64,000 bases of DNA from CAVREM01 sp963728825. Lineage in GTDB: Bacteria; Acidobacteriota; Vicinamibacteria; Vicinamibacterales; CAVVIG01. Position 1 is the stretch's first letter. Each line of letters opens with the position of its first letter. The notes below the pieces were generated by a model. That model was not told the origin of the DNA. It saw only the letters and a list, made by a program, of their open reading frames with translations, and searched no databases. The position numbers and the translations under genes were made by a program. Positions 12,897 to 23,755 of this stretch are shown piece after piece. Location: assembly GCA_963728825.1 (NCBI GenBank), contig CAVSLA010000004.1, positions 1 to 64,000 on the forward strand, in the 5' to 3' direction.

Positions 12897-13180
12897 TGAG
12901 CACGCCTCACGAGCAGGCCGCCGCCCTCCGCGCCCGCCAGCGCCCGCTGAAGGACCGGTACCGCGCGGCCAGGGGCACGGCGCTGCAGGTCTCCACCGCG
13001 AGCGCGCGCGTCCTGCCCGATGGCGTCGCGGCCGAGGTGCCGCAGTGGGCGGGTACCGCACGCGCCGGCCTGCACCCCTCCACCGGGGGTGACGGCAGCG
13101 AGGCGTGCAGCGCGGACATGCTCCTCGAGGCCCTGGCCGGCTGCGCCGGGGTGACCCTGCGTCGCGCCGCCGTTTGTCGA
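12897..13180 (+). CDS. OsmC-family protein, 3'-truncated by a join
   Basis: OsmC/Ohr proteins reduce organic hydroperoxides or act on related thiol chemistry using two cysteines. The readable part starts MSTPHEQAAALRARQRPLKD and contains GLHPSTGGDGSEACSADMLL and EALAGCAGVTLR. The cysteine in LAGCAGVT corresponds to the conserved resolving/peroxidatic position. After about 93 residues the sequence leaves the family and within a few codons becomes the unrelated aminotransferase tail. The truncation is therefore most likely an assembly join near 13,175-13,195. Confidence 0.75.
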
Positions 13181-13187
13181 GAGCGGC

Positions 13188-13457
13188 GTGAGGCACATCT
13201 ATCATCAGTATGTCATACGCGCGCACGAGCGCGATGAGCTTTTCGCGCACTTGAAAGAGCAGGGCATCGGCACGGACATCTATTATCCTGTGCCTCTGCA
13301 CATGCAGGAATGCTTTGCTTATCTTGGATACGCGGAGGGCGATTTCCCGCAGGCAGAGCGCGCCGCGCGCGAAACCCTCGCGCTTCCAGTCTATCCTGAA
13401 TTGAGTCAAGAGCAGCAGCAATATGTAGTGGATGTGATACGCGGCTTTTATCATTAA
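13188..13457 (+). CDS. DegT/DnrJ/EryC1-type sugar aminotransferase, C-terminal fragment
   Basis: About 89 residues that match only the C-terminal part of PLP-dependent sugar aminotransferases. Signatures are RHIYHQYVIRA, LKEQGIGTDIYYPVPLHMQE and a final ARETLALPVYPELSQEQQQY. Such enzymes make amino sugars for surface glycans. There is no start codon of its own that would make sense, because the first residues already lie in the mid-domain strand HxYHQYVI. Base composition is clearly less G+C rich than the sequence to the left. It is an isolated fragment with a partial gene on each side. Confidence 0.82.
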   Translation: MRHIYHQYVIRAHERDELFAHLKEQGIGTDIYYPVPLHMQECFAYLGYAEGDFPQAERAARETLALPVYPELSQEQQQYVVDVIRGFYH

Positions 13458-13530
13458 CTCAAGTTGATAGTTAAAAGATTAATGGCGGCTTGCCGCAATG
13501 CGGTGCGGAACAGCTTTGCTTTTCCGGCAG

Positions 13531-14077
13531 GTGCAAACGGATTTTAATCCCATGTTGCTGCGGATTCTGGCCCAAAAGCCGGACATTATCAGCGTCAACG
13601 CGGCGCCAGCCGGAAGTGTCGGCTTGATCATCAAGCAGGCACGCGAACTCGGTTTTAAGGGGCGCTTTGTGCATATCGGCCAGGTGGATACCTCCGTGGT
13701 GGCTGGCATTGCCGGCAAAGAGAACGTCGAGGGCATGTGGGTGCATGGCTATGTGGAAACGCCATTACCAGAGGCGGTGAAGAGCTGGAAGGAACGCTAT
13801 ACCAAGAAATATGGCAACTGGAACGCTACCAGTATCGACTTCGCCAACCCCGCCTTTGCCTTTGTTGCCGCCGCCAAGAAAGCCCAGAGTCTGGAACCGG
13901 AGAAAATTGCCGAAGCGCTGCACACGGTCGAGTTTGACAACCTCTGGGGCAAGGCCCGCTTTGGCGGTAAAAGCTTCTATGGCGTTGAACAATCAGATCA
14001 TCTACACCATGCCATTTTCCGAAGTCAAAGATGGGGTGGCGACGCTGATCGTCCAGTTACCACCACCGCATAACTAA
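13531..14077 (+). CDS. livK: Branched-chain amino-acid ABC transporter, substrate-binding protein (C-terminal part)
   Basis: Periplasmic type I binding protein that feeds the LivHMGF transporter. Recognition starts at VQTDFNPMLLRILAQKPDII and runs through GLIIKQARELGFKGRFVHIG, KSWKERYTKKYGNWNATS and a C-terminal lobe ending TLIVQLPPPHN. The N-terminal ~half including the signal peptide is missing because of the join just upstream. One slip near 13,985 divides KSFYGV from NNQIIYTMPF. The genes for the other four transporter subunits follow directly. Confidence 0.85.
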
Positions 14078-14107
14078 GCGCAGCGCAAGGGGGAGCGTGA
14101 GGGAGAC

Positions 14108-14993
14108 CTGGAGACATTCATTGACTGGACGTTTGAACTCTTGATCCAGAGCACGGTGATTGGCCTGTCGATTGGGTCGATCTATATTTTGATGGCTCTG
14201 GGGCTGACGCTGATGTTTGGCATGATGCACATCATCAATTTCGCCCATGGGGCGGTGTATATGCTGGGGGCTTTTGTCATTTACTATGTGTTTTTTCAAT
14301 GGGGGCGTGCCGTATTTCCTGGCTTTTTTTCTGGCCATGCTCTTGCTGGGGGCGTTAGGATTTGGGGTCGAGCGTTTTATCTACCGGCCCGATTCAAGGG
14401 CGGGATTGAGCCGACGCTCGTGGCGCTGCTGGCGCTGACCACGTTTTTGCAGGCGGCGGGGTATCCGGTGTTTGGGCCATTGGATAAGGACGTGCCCTCG
14501 GTCTTTGCCGGCACCCGCAACATTCTAGGCGTGGCTATTTCCGTGGAGCGTCTGGTCATTATCCCCATTGCCGCGGTCCTGGTCGTTGGCCTCTATCTGT
14601 TTATTAATAAGACGAAAATGGGCACGGCCATGCGGGCCATCGAGCAGGACAAAGAGGCGGCGGCGCTGCAAGGGGTGAATGTCAATTTTATCAATGCGGT
14701 GGCTTTTGCCGTCGGGTTTGCTTTGGCCGCCGCCAGCTGGGGCGCTGATTGCGCCGATCTTCAAGCTCGATCCCATGATGGGCGAACAGCCGCTCTTAAA
14801 AGCCTTTATTATCATCATTCTGGGTGGTTTGGGGAGCATTCCCGGGGCGATTTTAGGAGGGCTCATCCTGGGTCTGATTGACTCCATCGTGGCCACGGCT
14901 GTGGGGGTTGAACTGGCGTTTCTCCTGAGTTTCCTCTTTATTATTGTGTTGTTACTGGTCAAACCGAATGGGCTCTTTGGCTATGCATCCTAA
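14108..14993 (+). CDS. livH: Branched-chain amino-acid ABC transporter permease LivH
   Basis: Inner-membrane permease with about eight membrane segments. It contains the family signature GLTLMFGMMHIINFAHGAVYM near the N-terminus (positions 14,200-14,270) and GALIAPIFKLDPMMGEQPLL later. The EAA-like cytoplasmic loop reads MRAIEQDKEAAALQGVNV. Three slips are seen near 14,305, 14,390 and 14,740. The start is uncertain: the reading frame extends upstream to about 14,108 (ETFIDWTFELLIQS) with no ATG or GTG in frame, whereas TTG at 14,141 would cut the first membrane helix. Confidence 0.88.
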
Positions 14994-15959
14994 ATTCCGT
15001 ACTGCCCTCATGGTGCTGGTGTTGCTGGTGGCTTTGCTATGGGTGCCGAAGCTTGGCGGTGACTACTATGCCTACCTGTTTGTGCTGGTCTTTATCAACA
15101 TCATGCTCGCCGCCAGCTTACGTCCGTCGCTCACTTGCGGCCAGCTCAACATTGGCCATTCCGCCTTTATGGCCATTGGGCGCCTATACCTCGGCATTGC
15201 TTGCCAAAAAACTGGGCTTGCCGTTTGAACTGGCCCTGCTCAGTGGCGCCCTCATGGCTACCCTGGTGGGGGCAGTCGTAGGCTATGCAGCCCTACGCCT
15301 GCGTGGGGTGTATTTTGCCATGGTGACCGTGGCTTTTGTGGAAGTCGTGCGCTTGATTGCGCAGATCTGGGTGCCGTTGACGCAAGGCATGAGCGGCCTC
15401 AAAGGCATTCCCAAGCCCAGCCTGCTCGGGATGGTGTTGGCCACCAAGACCAGTCAGTATTATCTTGCCCTGGGGCTGCTGGTCGTGGTGCTGCTGATTC
15501 TCTATAAACTGGAATATAGTCGTCTGGGGCTCATCTGGCGCAGCATTGGCATGGCGGACAATCTGGCGCTGTCTCTGGGGGTGGACGTCCCCTATTATAA
15601 AACGCTGGCGTTCATGAGCGGGTGTTTTTTTGCCGGGGTGGCCGGGGCGCTCTTTGCCCACTTTGTGCGTTTTCTCTTTCCCGCCCGAGTTTAGCTTTCT
15701 GATGGCCACCAATATTCTGGTGTATAACTACGTTGGCGGGCGCGGCCATTTTTGGGGGCCGGTGGTGGGCGCCAGTTTTCTCACCTTGCTCTCAGAACCG
15801 TTCCGGGGCAGTCCCTACGAGACGATTTTCTTCTCCATTGCCATGCTCGCTGACCATTTTGTTCTTGCCAGGCGGGCTCATTACCCTGCCGGCCCGGCTG
15901 GGCAGTCTCCAGGCCAGGTGGTGCTGCGGCCAGTGCCAAGCCCACGTCCGGCAGTATAA
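14983..15959 (+). CDS. livM: Branched-chain amino-acid ABC transporter permease LivM
   Basis: Second permease subunit. The ATG (MHPKFRTALMVLVLLVALLW) overlaps the end of livH by 11 bases. Typical LivM blocks are CGQLNIGHSAFMAIGAYTSA after slip correction, LRLRGVYFAMVTVAFVEVVR, SRLGLIWRSIGMADNLA and YNYVGGRGHFWGPVVGA. Length is about 325 residues. Slips are seen near 15,182, 15,685 and 15,850, each restoring the expected sequence when one base is removed. It ends just upstream of livG. Confidence 0.88.
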
Positions 15960-15977
15960 GGTTGAGGTGAGGACCCT

Positions 15978-16741
15978 ATGGCTCTTATTGGAAGCACACA
16001 ATCTGAGCAAGCATTTTGGCGGGTTGGCCGCCGTCAATAACGTCGACCTGCAGGTACACGAAGGGGAAATTGTCGGCCTCATTGGCCCCAATGGCGCCGG
16101 GAAAACCACGTGTTTTAACCTCTTGAGCGGATTTTTACCGCCTACTGCTGGCACCGTTGTGTTCAAAGGCGAGACCATTAGTGGGCTCAAATCCCACCAC
16201 ATTGTCAAACGTGGCCTGGTGCGGACGTTTCAGCTGACCACACTTGTTTCAGGACATGACGGTCCTGGAGAATGTGCTGATGGGACTGCATCTCTACAGT
16301 CGGCGTGGCCCAGGGCAAGTACTGTTTGGGCGGCGCACCTATCCGGCGGCGGAGGTGGCGCGCAGTCAAGAGGTGCTGGAGTTTACCGGCCTGGCGGCGT
16401 TTGCCGAGCAACTGGCGAAAAATCTGCCGCATGGGCATCAGCGCACCCTGGGAATTGCCATGGCGCTGGCGGTCAGGCCGCAGTTGTTACTGCTGGATGA
16501 ACCGGTGACTGGCATGAACCTTGAGGAAAGCCAGCACGTCATGGAACTGGTGCAAAACGATTCGCGATCGCGGCACCACGATTTTACTGGTCGAACACAA
16601 TATGAAAGCGGTGATGGGCACCTGTGAGCGCATTGTCGTCCTGAACTTTGGCCAAAAACTGACCGAAGGCACGCCGGCGAAGTGGCCGCCAATCCGGAGG
16701 TCATCGCGGCGTATCTTGGGGCGGGGGTGCAGCATGCTTGA
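15978..16741 (+). CDS. livG: Branched-chain amino-acid ABC transporter ATP-binding protein LivG
   Basis: ATPase subunit. The Walker A motif is GPNGAGKTTCFNLLSG, the Walker B region is LLLLDEPVTGMN, and the H-loop is LLVEHNMKAVMGTCERIVVL. The signature motif is atypical in print (LPHGHQRTLGIAMAL). The extra helix region characteristic of the LivG/BcaG type is present (VLENVLMGLHLYS). The ATG at 15,978 is one base out of frame with LLLEAHNLSKHFGG, so a base is probably missing just after the start. Slips occur near 16,250, 16,555 and 16,678. Confidence 0.88.
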
Positions 16742-17440
16742 GATACGCGATCTGCGGGTGCACTATGGCACGGTGGAAGCGGTCAAAGGCGTGTCCTTCC
16801 GCCTCGACAAGGGCGAAATTGTCAGCCTGATTGGCGCCAATGGGGCAGGCAAAAGTACCATTTTGCGCGCCTTAACTGGGCTGGTGCAGCCGAGTAGTGG
16901 TGCGGTGGAGTTTGAGGGCACCTCTCTCGCCGGTTTGCCCTCACATCAGATCATCCGGCTGGGGATTGGCCATGTGCCTGAGGGACGGCGTTTGTTCCCG
17001 AAAATGTCGGTGCTGGAAAATCTGAAAATGGGGGCCTATTTACAAACTGACGAAGGGCAGGTGGGGTCCACTCTGGCGATGATCTACCAGCACTTCCCCA
17101 TTTTACAGCAGCGCGGCCGGCAGCGGGCCGGCTCGTCTAAGCGGTGGCGAGCAGCAAATGCTGGCCACGGCGCGGGCCTTGATGAACCGTCCCAAGCTGT
17201 TGCTGCTCGACGAGCCCTCCATTGGGCTGTCGCCGATTCTCACCGCGGAAATTGGCAAGATCGTGCGGCAAATCAACGCCATGGGGGTGTCGATTCATCC
17301 TCGTCGAACAGAATGCTATGCTGGCCCTGACTCTGGCGCAACGCGGCTATGTGCTGGAAACCGGGCACATTGTCATGCAGGGCAAAGCCGCAGAACTGTT
17401 GCAAGACGAGGGTGTCAAGAAAGCCTACCTGGGGCTGTGA
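16734..17440 (+). CDS. livF: Branched-chain amino-acid ABC transporter ATP-binding protein LivF
   Basis: Second ATPase subunit, starting inside the end of livG (8-base overlap). It begins MLEIRDLRVHYGTVEAVKGV, with Walker A GANGAGKSTILRALTG, the LivF hallmark GHVPEGRRLFPKMSVLENL, a signature LSGGEQQMLATARALM after correction, and Walker B LLLLDEPSIGLSP. The C-terminus reads ELLQDEGVKKAYLGL. Slips lie near 17,140 and 17,300. It is the last gene of the liv operon and ends in a strong hairpin. Confidence 0.9.
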
Positions 17441-17456
17441 GGCATCACAGCCCCAG
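17429..17456. terminator. Bidirectional terminator hairpin after livF
   Basis: A perfect 12-base inverted repeat, CTGGGGCTGTGA and TCACAGCCCCAG, with the four-base loop GGCA. The left arm contains the livF stop codon. It lies between two convergent genes, livF and the large lipoprotein gene, so it probably ends transcription from both sides. Confidence 0.75.
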
Positions 17457-17476
17457 TCCTGCCTGTCTTTCGCCTC

Positions 17477-19515
17477 TTATGGCGTCACCCGGACCCGCTG
17501 TGCGGCTGCACTCGGAGCGAAGAAGCCAGGAATTCTGGCGCGTACGGTGGTGGCGCCAGTCGCCACCGGATCAAAGGCGACTCCCCCTAGAGCAACTGTG
17601 CTGGGCGAGGACACGGCGCCTTCCGGAATCTGTATGCTGACCTGTCTGCCTGTACTGGCCGTAGTGACCAGTTGGCCAGCACCCGCGTTGCTGCTGGCGA
17701 GGGTCGCCGTGATGCCGCCACCACCAACCCGCGCCTCCTGAAAAATCCTCAGGCCGAAATTGTTTCTATCAGGCAGCCCGACAGTCACCACGAACTCATC
17801 GTCCGGGGACGTGTCTGTCGTCTGCAATGCTAAGCCGCTGAGGACAAGCGCGGCTTGTTCTACAGTCACAGTCCCTGTGGCATTGACAAAGCCTGGGGCT
17901 GAGGCAGTGACAAGGGCGGTGCCCCGTGCTGCGCTCGACACCCTGCACCACAAAGGGAACATTCGTCTGCCTATTAGGCACAAAGACATCGATGAAGGCG
18001 GCTCCTGGGGTCACGGCATCCGGAGCCACGAGCACCACCGATGGTTCGCTGCTGGCCACACGGACCGTCACTCCACCGTGCTCCGAGGCATGATTGAGGT
18101 TGACATTACAGCAAAAAGTTTGTAAGCCAGCCCCCACGCTTGTCGGCAAGCCGAAGAGCACCACATGTGGCGCATCGACCGTGACCTGCACCATGGCCTG
18201 ACTGGTGGCAATGAAGTCCGGGATACTCGCCGCAACGATCGTCGTGCCGCTGGTCAAGGGATCAAAGGCAACGCCGCCGTTCAGAGAAGAGAAGAACTGC
18301 CCTTCGTCAATCGCGACCGTAACCGTTTGTCCTGTCGTGGCCGCTGTCATGAGTTGACCTACTGTAGCCTCGCTGTTGGTGACGGTCGCCAGCAGTCCGC
18401 CGCCCCCTTGGCGAGCGGCTTGAAACAGTTTGCAGAAAAGTACGACTGGTATCGGGGAGTCCAACACCAACCTGGAACGCCTCATTGGCTGACAGGGTCG
18501 TACTGGGAGAGAGATCTAAACAGAGCCAGGGCTGGCTGTTCCACAGTCATGGTCCCTGTCCCCGCGGCAAACCCAGGGGCTGAAGCGGTCAAGGTGACTG
18601 TGCCTGTGGCCCGCTCTCTGCCTTGCACCACGAAAGAAAAAGTTGTTTGCCCATTGGGCACCGGGACATCGATAAACGCTGTCCCGACTGTATTATCGTC
18701 AGGAGCAAGTAAGAGCACGTTCCGATTACTGCTGGTGACCCGCACGGTCACCCCGCCGTGATTCGCATCATTGAGGGACACACTACAACAAGGCGTTTGC
18801 AGACCGGCCCCCACCCGCGGCGATAAGACAAACATTTGGAGGCCAGGCCCACCAACAGTCACCTCGACGGACGTCTGGCTTGTGCGAATGAAGTTGTTGA
18901 TCGTGGCGCTCACGGTCGTCGTACCACGGCGCAAAGGATCAAAAGCCACCCCGCCGGCAGTAAGACCGAACGGCGAGAAAATTTCGCCAGCGGCAATCTG
19001 GACGGTGACACTCTGTCCTGTAGTAGCCGTAGTGACGAGTTGTCCTATTCTGACGCTACTACTCCGTAGGGTTGCCGTGAAACCTTCCCCACCGGCCCGG
19101 GCCGGCTGAAACTCTTGCAGAAAGGTCCCACTACTATCCGGGATGCCAACCCCAACAAAAAAATCATTATTGGGAGCAGAGAAAATCATCGATGTATTGA
19201 GAGCAACGATACTTAAAGTCGGTTGCACCACCGTCAGAGTGCCCGTAGCATCCTGAAAGCCTGGGGCTGACACCTGTAACGAGGTTGTCCCGGTGACTTG
19301 TTCTAATCCCTGGACCACAAACATAAAACGGTCCTGTCCGTCCGCCAGGGCCACATCAATAAAGGTTTGTCCTGGCGTTGTGTGATCAGGCGCTATCAAG
19401 GCGAGAGAGGGGTCGCTACTGGCAATGCGCACGATAACTCCGCCATGATTGGCATGGCTTAACTGCCCCGTGACGAAGGACGGAAGGACGTTTGCAGCCC
19501 TGCGCCCACAGTAAT
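17477..19515 (-). repeat. Three tandem ~680-base repeats in the C-terminal part of the large lipoprotein gene
   Basis: Each unit begins with a VGAGLQT motif (DNA marks near 19,500, 18,800 and 18,130) and encodes the same order of blocks. These are HGGVTVRVASS-like, a VLLLAPDDNTVGTAFIDV-like block, FVVQGRERATGT-like, SAPGFAAGTGT-like, then a GQLVTTATTGQ-like block and GGVAFDPL. The units differ in many positions, so they are old duplications. Spacing is about 700, 670 and 665 bases. Repeats of this kind also make assembly errors more likely here. Confidence 0.7.
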
Positions 19516-22440
19516 TGACGTAGTCGACAGGGTGATGGCTGGCAAGGTGACGTTCACGAGCACGGTCACCGTGACGCTGTCAGGGGTAAAATTCGGTGCG
19601 TTAGCAGTGACCGTCGTAGAACACGGTAAGCTTGCTGAGCCGCCATAGCTCAGAGGCACAACAGCATTCACCAGCCCGCCCCGGATGGTCACCGTAGCTG
19701 GGACAGCAACACACGCTGGATCAGCGGCTTGCAACGCTACCGTGACACTACTCGGGGCCGCAATAGCGTTGCTGGCACTTTGCAATTGTATCGTGATAGA
19801 GGCAGGAACACTGGCATCCAGAGTGGTCCCTCTTGGGGTAAAAAAGAGATCGGTACTGGTTGTCGTAGCCTGCGTTGTATCGGCTACAAAATTGGCATGG
19901 CTGGCTGTGATCGTCGTTGTCCCAACCGCGCCTCCCTGAATCATACCATTCACGGACAGGGCTCCAGAGGGAATGGTAACCGTCGGCGTGGTCACCGCAA
20001 TGAGAGCCGGGTCGTTACTCGACAGATTGACCACCACCCCGCCAGCCGGCGCCGGGGCAGAAAGAGTCACCGGAATCGCCGTCGTTTGGCCAAGCGGAAC
20101 CGTCAAGGTCAGCGGCAAGCTCAGGGCCAGGAGCGTAGTGGGTGACGCGGTGATAACGACACTGTCGGGGGCGCTCTGCAGCGAACCATCATGGACAATG
20201 AGCTGAAGGATGTAGGTGCCAGCAAGATCAGCCACAAACGTCGGGTGGTCGGTCTGCGGGTTCGACAGAGTAGCCGTACTGCCCGGCGGCAGGGCCACAA
20301 AAGCCCAGGAAAACGTCAAGGGATCGTCATCTACATCGCCCGAGCCACTGCCGTCCAGTCGCACCCTATTGTCCAGGCTTACCAGTTGATCCGGGCCGGC
20401 TTGCGCCACCGGGGCAGAGTTGATGGTGCTGATGACAACCGTTGCCGGTGCACTGGTGAGCGTGCCGTCGTTGACCATGAGCTGGACGACATAGGTGCCT
20501 GGCACATCCAGGGTAAACGTCGGGTTGGCACTGCTGGCATCCGCGAGGCTGGCAGTGCTTCCGGACGGCGCGAAAATAAAGGCCCAGGCAAAGTTCAGGG
20601 CATCGCTATTGGCATCGTGCGAGCCATGGCCATCCAACTGTACAAGATCCCCGGCGGCCACCGTCTGATCGGGGCCAGCGTTGGCCACCGGGGGGAGGTT
20701 GCCCGTGCTGAGCACCACCGTGTCGGGCGTACTGTTGCCGGTGCCATCGTTGACGATGAGCTGGGCCACATAGGTACCAGCGACATCCACGACAAAGGTA
20801 GGGTTCGGAGTGGCCGCATCCGAGAGACTGGCATGACTGCCGGACGGCCTGGTCGTGAGCGCCCAGAAAAAAGCCAATCTGTCGCCATTCGCATCCCTTG
20901 ACCCACTGCCATCCAGTTGCACCAGTGTTGACACGGATACCGTCTGATCGGGGTCTGCATTGGCCACAGGCAAAACATTGGCGGCCGTGGTGATGACGAC
21001 GGTTGCCGGAGGGCTGGCGGCGGTGCCGTCATGCACAATGAGTTGCGCCACATACACGCCATCACGATCAGCCACAAACGTCGGGTTGACTGCTGTCGGA
21101 GCCGCAATCGTCGCTGTACTGCCTGGCGGTGTGACGAGCAGTGCCCACTGGGGAGTGAGCAGGTCACCATCGACGTCACTGGATTGCTGCGCCGTTAAGG
21201 TCACCGTTGTGCCGACCGTGACCACCTGGTCAGGCCCAGCATCGGCTACTGGCAGGGAATTGCTGCGTGGTGATGGTCACAGTATCCGGATCACTGGCGA
21301 AGGCGCCATCATTGACCACCAGTTGCACCACGTACGCTCCAGGCAGATCAACGTCCAGAGTCGGGGTGAGAGCGGTGCGATTCGCCAGCCTGGCAGCACT
21401 GCCTGGCGGCCTGCTGAGCAGCGACCACCGAAACGCTAACGGGTTACCATCAACATCGCTGGAGGCAGTGCCATCAAGGCGCACTGTGGTGTTGACCTGG
21501 ACCGTCTGATCAGGCCCGGCATTGGCTACTGGTTGGGAGTTCCTGGTACGGATGGTGACGGTGTCCGCAGCGCTGTCAACCGTGCCATCATTGACAATCA
21601 GTTGGACGATATAGTCGCCGTCAAGGTCAGGCATAAAGGTAGGGGTGATAGTGGCCGGATCGGAAAGCACCGCCGTGCTGTTGGCGGGGAGGTCGATCAA
21701 CAGCCACGAAAGCTCAGGCGGTCACCGTCCACATCGCTTGACCTATGCCCCGTCAAGGTTACCGTGGCGCCAAGCGGTACGGTCTGATCGGGTCCGGCAT
21801 TGGCCACTGGCGGAATATTTGCAGGCGGCGCATCGACGCCGTCGCAATCTTCATCAATGCCATTGCCAGGAATCTCGCTGGCGCCTGGGCGGATGGCGGT
21901 ATTGGTATCATCACAATCGCCCTGGTCTTCACTGAAGCCATCGCCATCGTTATCCACCGGTGTAAGCACGATGTCCTCGGCCTGCATCCCTCGGTGAGCC
22001 GTATGGTACGTGTCCCCTCAAAGGTGGGGTCGCCATTCTCATTAAAAATAGTGACCGTCACCAGCAGATCGACATTTCTCGGCACCACGATTTCTATAGC
22101 GATGATAAACTCCGTCGGCGTCTCCGTCACCTCACATGGTCCTGACGCCGCGGCGCTGAGATCACAGTCAAACACCAGGGGCGCTGGCGAGAGCCTCACT
22201 GGCCACCGTAATGCGCAAGGCGTCAATGTCCCCAGCCTGAAGTTGTAAAGGCGAGGACGGTCGCAGCTGCTGGGCACGCTGCGGCGTTGAGGCCGGGCTC
22301 AAACGCAGGACAAGGCGCCCGGACTCAGAAGCGTCAGGGCCCTCAGGGGCACTGCTGCCACCGCAACCGTAGCAGAGCAAGAGGACGAAGGCCAGTAGGG
22401 TCCAGAATCCTGGAGACCGCCGGTGTGGTGCTATCAGCAT
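17477..22440 (-). CDS. Very large PKD-repeat surface lipoprotein with MopE-type metal-binding motif
   Basis: About 1,650 residues after joining frames. The N-terminus has a hydrophobic leader ending LLLCYGCGGSS, a likely lipobox. An early domain is followed by DNDGDGFSEDQGDCDD and EIPGNGIDEDCDG, the calcium- or copper-binding MopE-like motif. Six PKD-like domains follow, each opening with a variant of PPVANAGPDQTV and containing DVDGD or DANGD. Ig-like segments come next, then three long C-terminal repeats that each carry VGAGLQT. No catalytic motif was seen. An anchored adhesive or structural surface protein is the best guess. About seven slips occur, near 22,180, 21,990, 21,715, 21,255, 19,490, 18,485 and 17,925. 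Confidence 0.72.
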
Positions 22441-22869
22441 AGATTATACACTCCTTAAACTCACGAGAATCTCGAGCGCCGCTGTCATCTGTTGTCGCGA
22501 CATAGAGTCCATGCAAGAGTCGGGTTGCAGTTCGCCAGGGCACTGGCAAAGGACTGACAAAATGGACCATTGAGTATAGCATTGTTTGTCTGATGAACGA
22601 ACTCTTGTGCCGCCAAGCGATCAGTCATTGACGAAGCAAAGGTGCCTGTGGTAGGCTGATGTCACATAGGACTTGCAACAGCACATGAATCGTACACGCA
22701 CGCAGGAAACTGCTCGCTCTCTTACGATTCTCATTAGACCACATCGGAGTATGGATGTCTTCATGAGTTAGAGCGTATCTGGTCAGGCTTTGTATGAAGA
22801 GAAACGTGGGTACCCAGGGGGGTACCTACGGCGTTGGGCCGTAGCAGACTGACGTAAGGAGGTGGATAC
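22441..22869. other. Long divergent intergenic region with leader hairpins
   Basis: About 430 bases, A+T richer than its neighbours, between the minus-strand lipoprotein gene and the plus-strand molybdenum hydroxylase operon. Just before the operon are a GGTACC palindrome pair (22,809-22,826) and a perfect 7-base hairpin, CTACGGC-GTTGG-GCCGTAG (22,826-22,844). A strong Shine-Dalgarno AAGGAGG follows at 22,857-22,863. No coding sequence is evident. The region should hold both promoters. Confidence 0.5.
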
Positions 22870-23752
22870 TTGCAAGCATTTGATTATGTCGCAGCCAAGA
22901 CCGTTGATGAGGCGGTCTCCCTACTCGCTGCCAAAGGCTCCCAGGCCCGGGTGCTGGCGGGAGGGACGGATCTCATCGTACAAATCCGTGAAGGACGTCG
23001 ACGCCTGGAACTCGTTGTCGATGTCAAAAACATTCCTGAAACAAGTGCCGCTCTCGTACAATGCGCACAATGGTTTGCAGCTTGGTGCTGCGACCCCCTT
23101 TTACAGAGTCTATGGCGATGCCGACGATTGCCAAAGCCTATCCAGGTCTGATGGACGCCTTTACGCTGGTCGGCGGCATGCAGATCCAGGGGCGGGCCTC
23201 GGCTGGTGGCAATCTTTGTAACTCCTCGCCAGCGGCGGATACTACGCCAGCACTGATTGCTCATCGGGCTATCTGCGTGATTGCCGGTCCCGAGTGGTCG
23301 GCGTGAAGTGGCGGTCGAAAATTTTTGCACGGCCCCGGGGCGCAATGTCCTGGCGGACGGGGAATTTCTGGTGTCTTTACGGATTCCGGCACCGCCGCAA
23401 AATTTTGGTGCACAATACCAGCGCTTTATCCCACGCAACGAAATGGACATTGCCGTGGTGGGTGTCGGGTCATCCGTGACCCTCGGCAGTGACCGTCAGC
23501 ACCGTCACTGACGCGCGCATTGCCCTCGGTGCCGTGGCGCCAGTCCCGCTGTTGGTAGCTGAAGCCGCTGCCGCCCTCATCGGTAAACCCTTCTCGGAGG
23601 CTACCGTCGCCCAGGCTGCTGCGGCTGCGCAAGCTGCGGCACGGCCGATTAGCGACATGCGTGGTACCGTGGAACAGCGTCGCCATCTGGTGGGAGTGCT
23701 CACCCGGCGTACGCTTCAAACCGCTTTTGCACGAGCCAGAGGGGAGGCGTAA
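22870..23752 (+). CDS. Molybdenum hydroxylase, FAD-binding medium subunit (CoxM-like)
   Basis: Carries electrons in a xanthine-dehydrogenase-family enzyme. A TTG start, seven bases after AAGGAGG, gives a protein beginning MQAFDYVAAKTVDEAVSLLA. FAD-binding motifs are VLAGGTDLIVQIREG and ASAGGNLCNSSPAADTTPAL. The end reads VLTRRTLQTAFARARGEA, with the usual C-terminal helix. Slips near 23,045, 23,115, 23,300 and 23,475 break the frame. The gene order medium-small-large is that of the CoxMSL family, but the active-site sequence of the large subunit argues against CO as substrate. Confidence 0.87.
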
Positions 23753-23755
23753 GCG

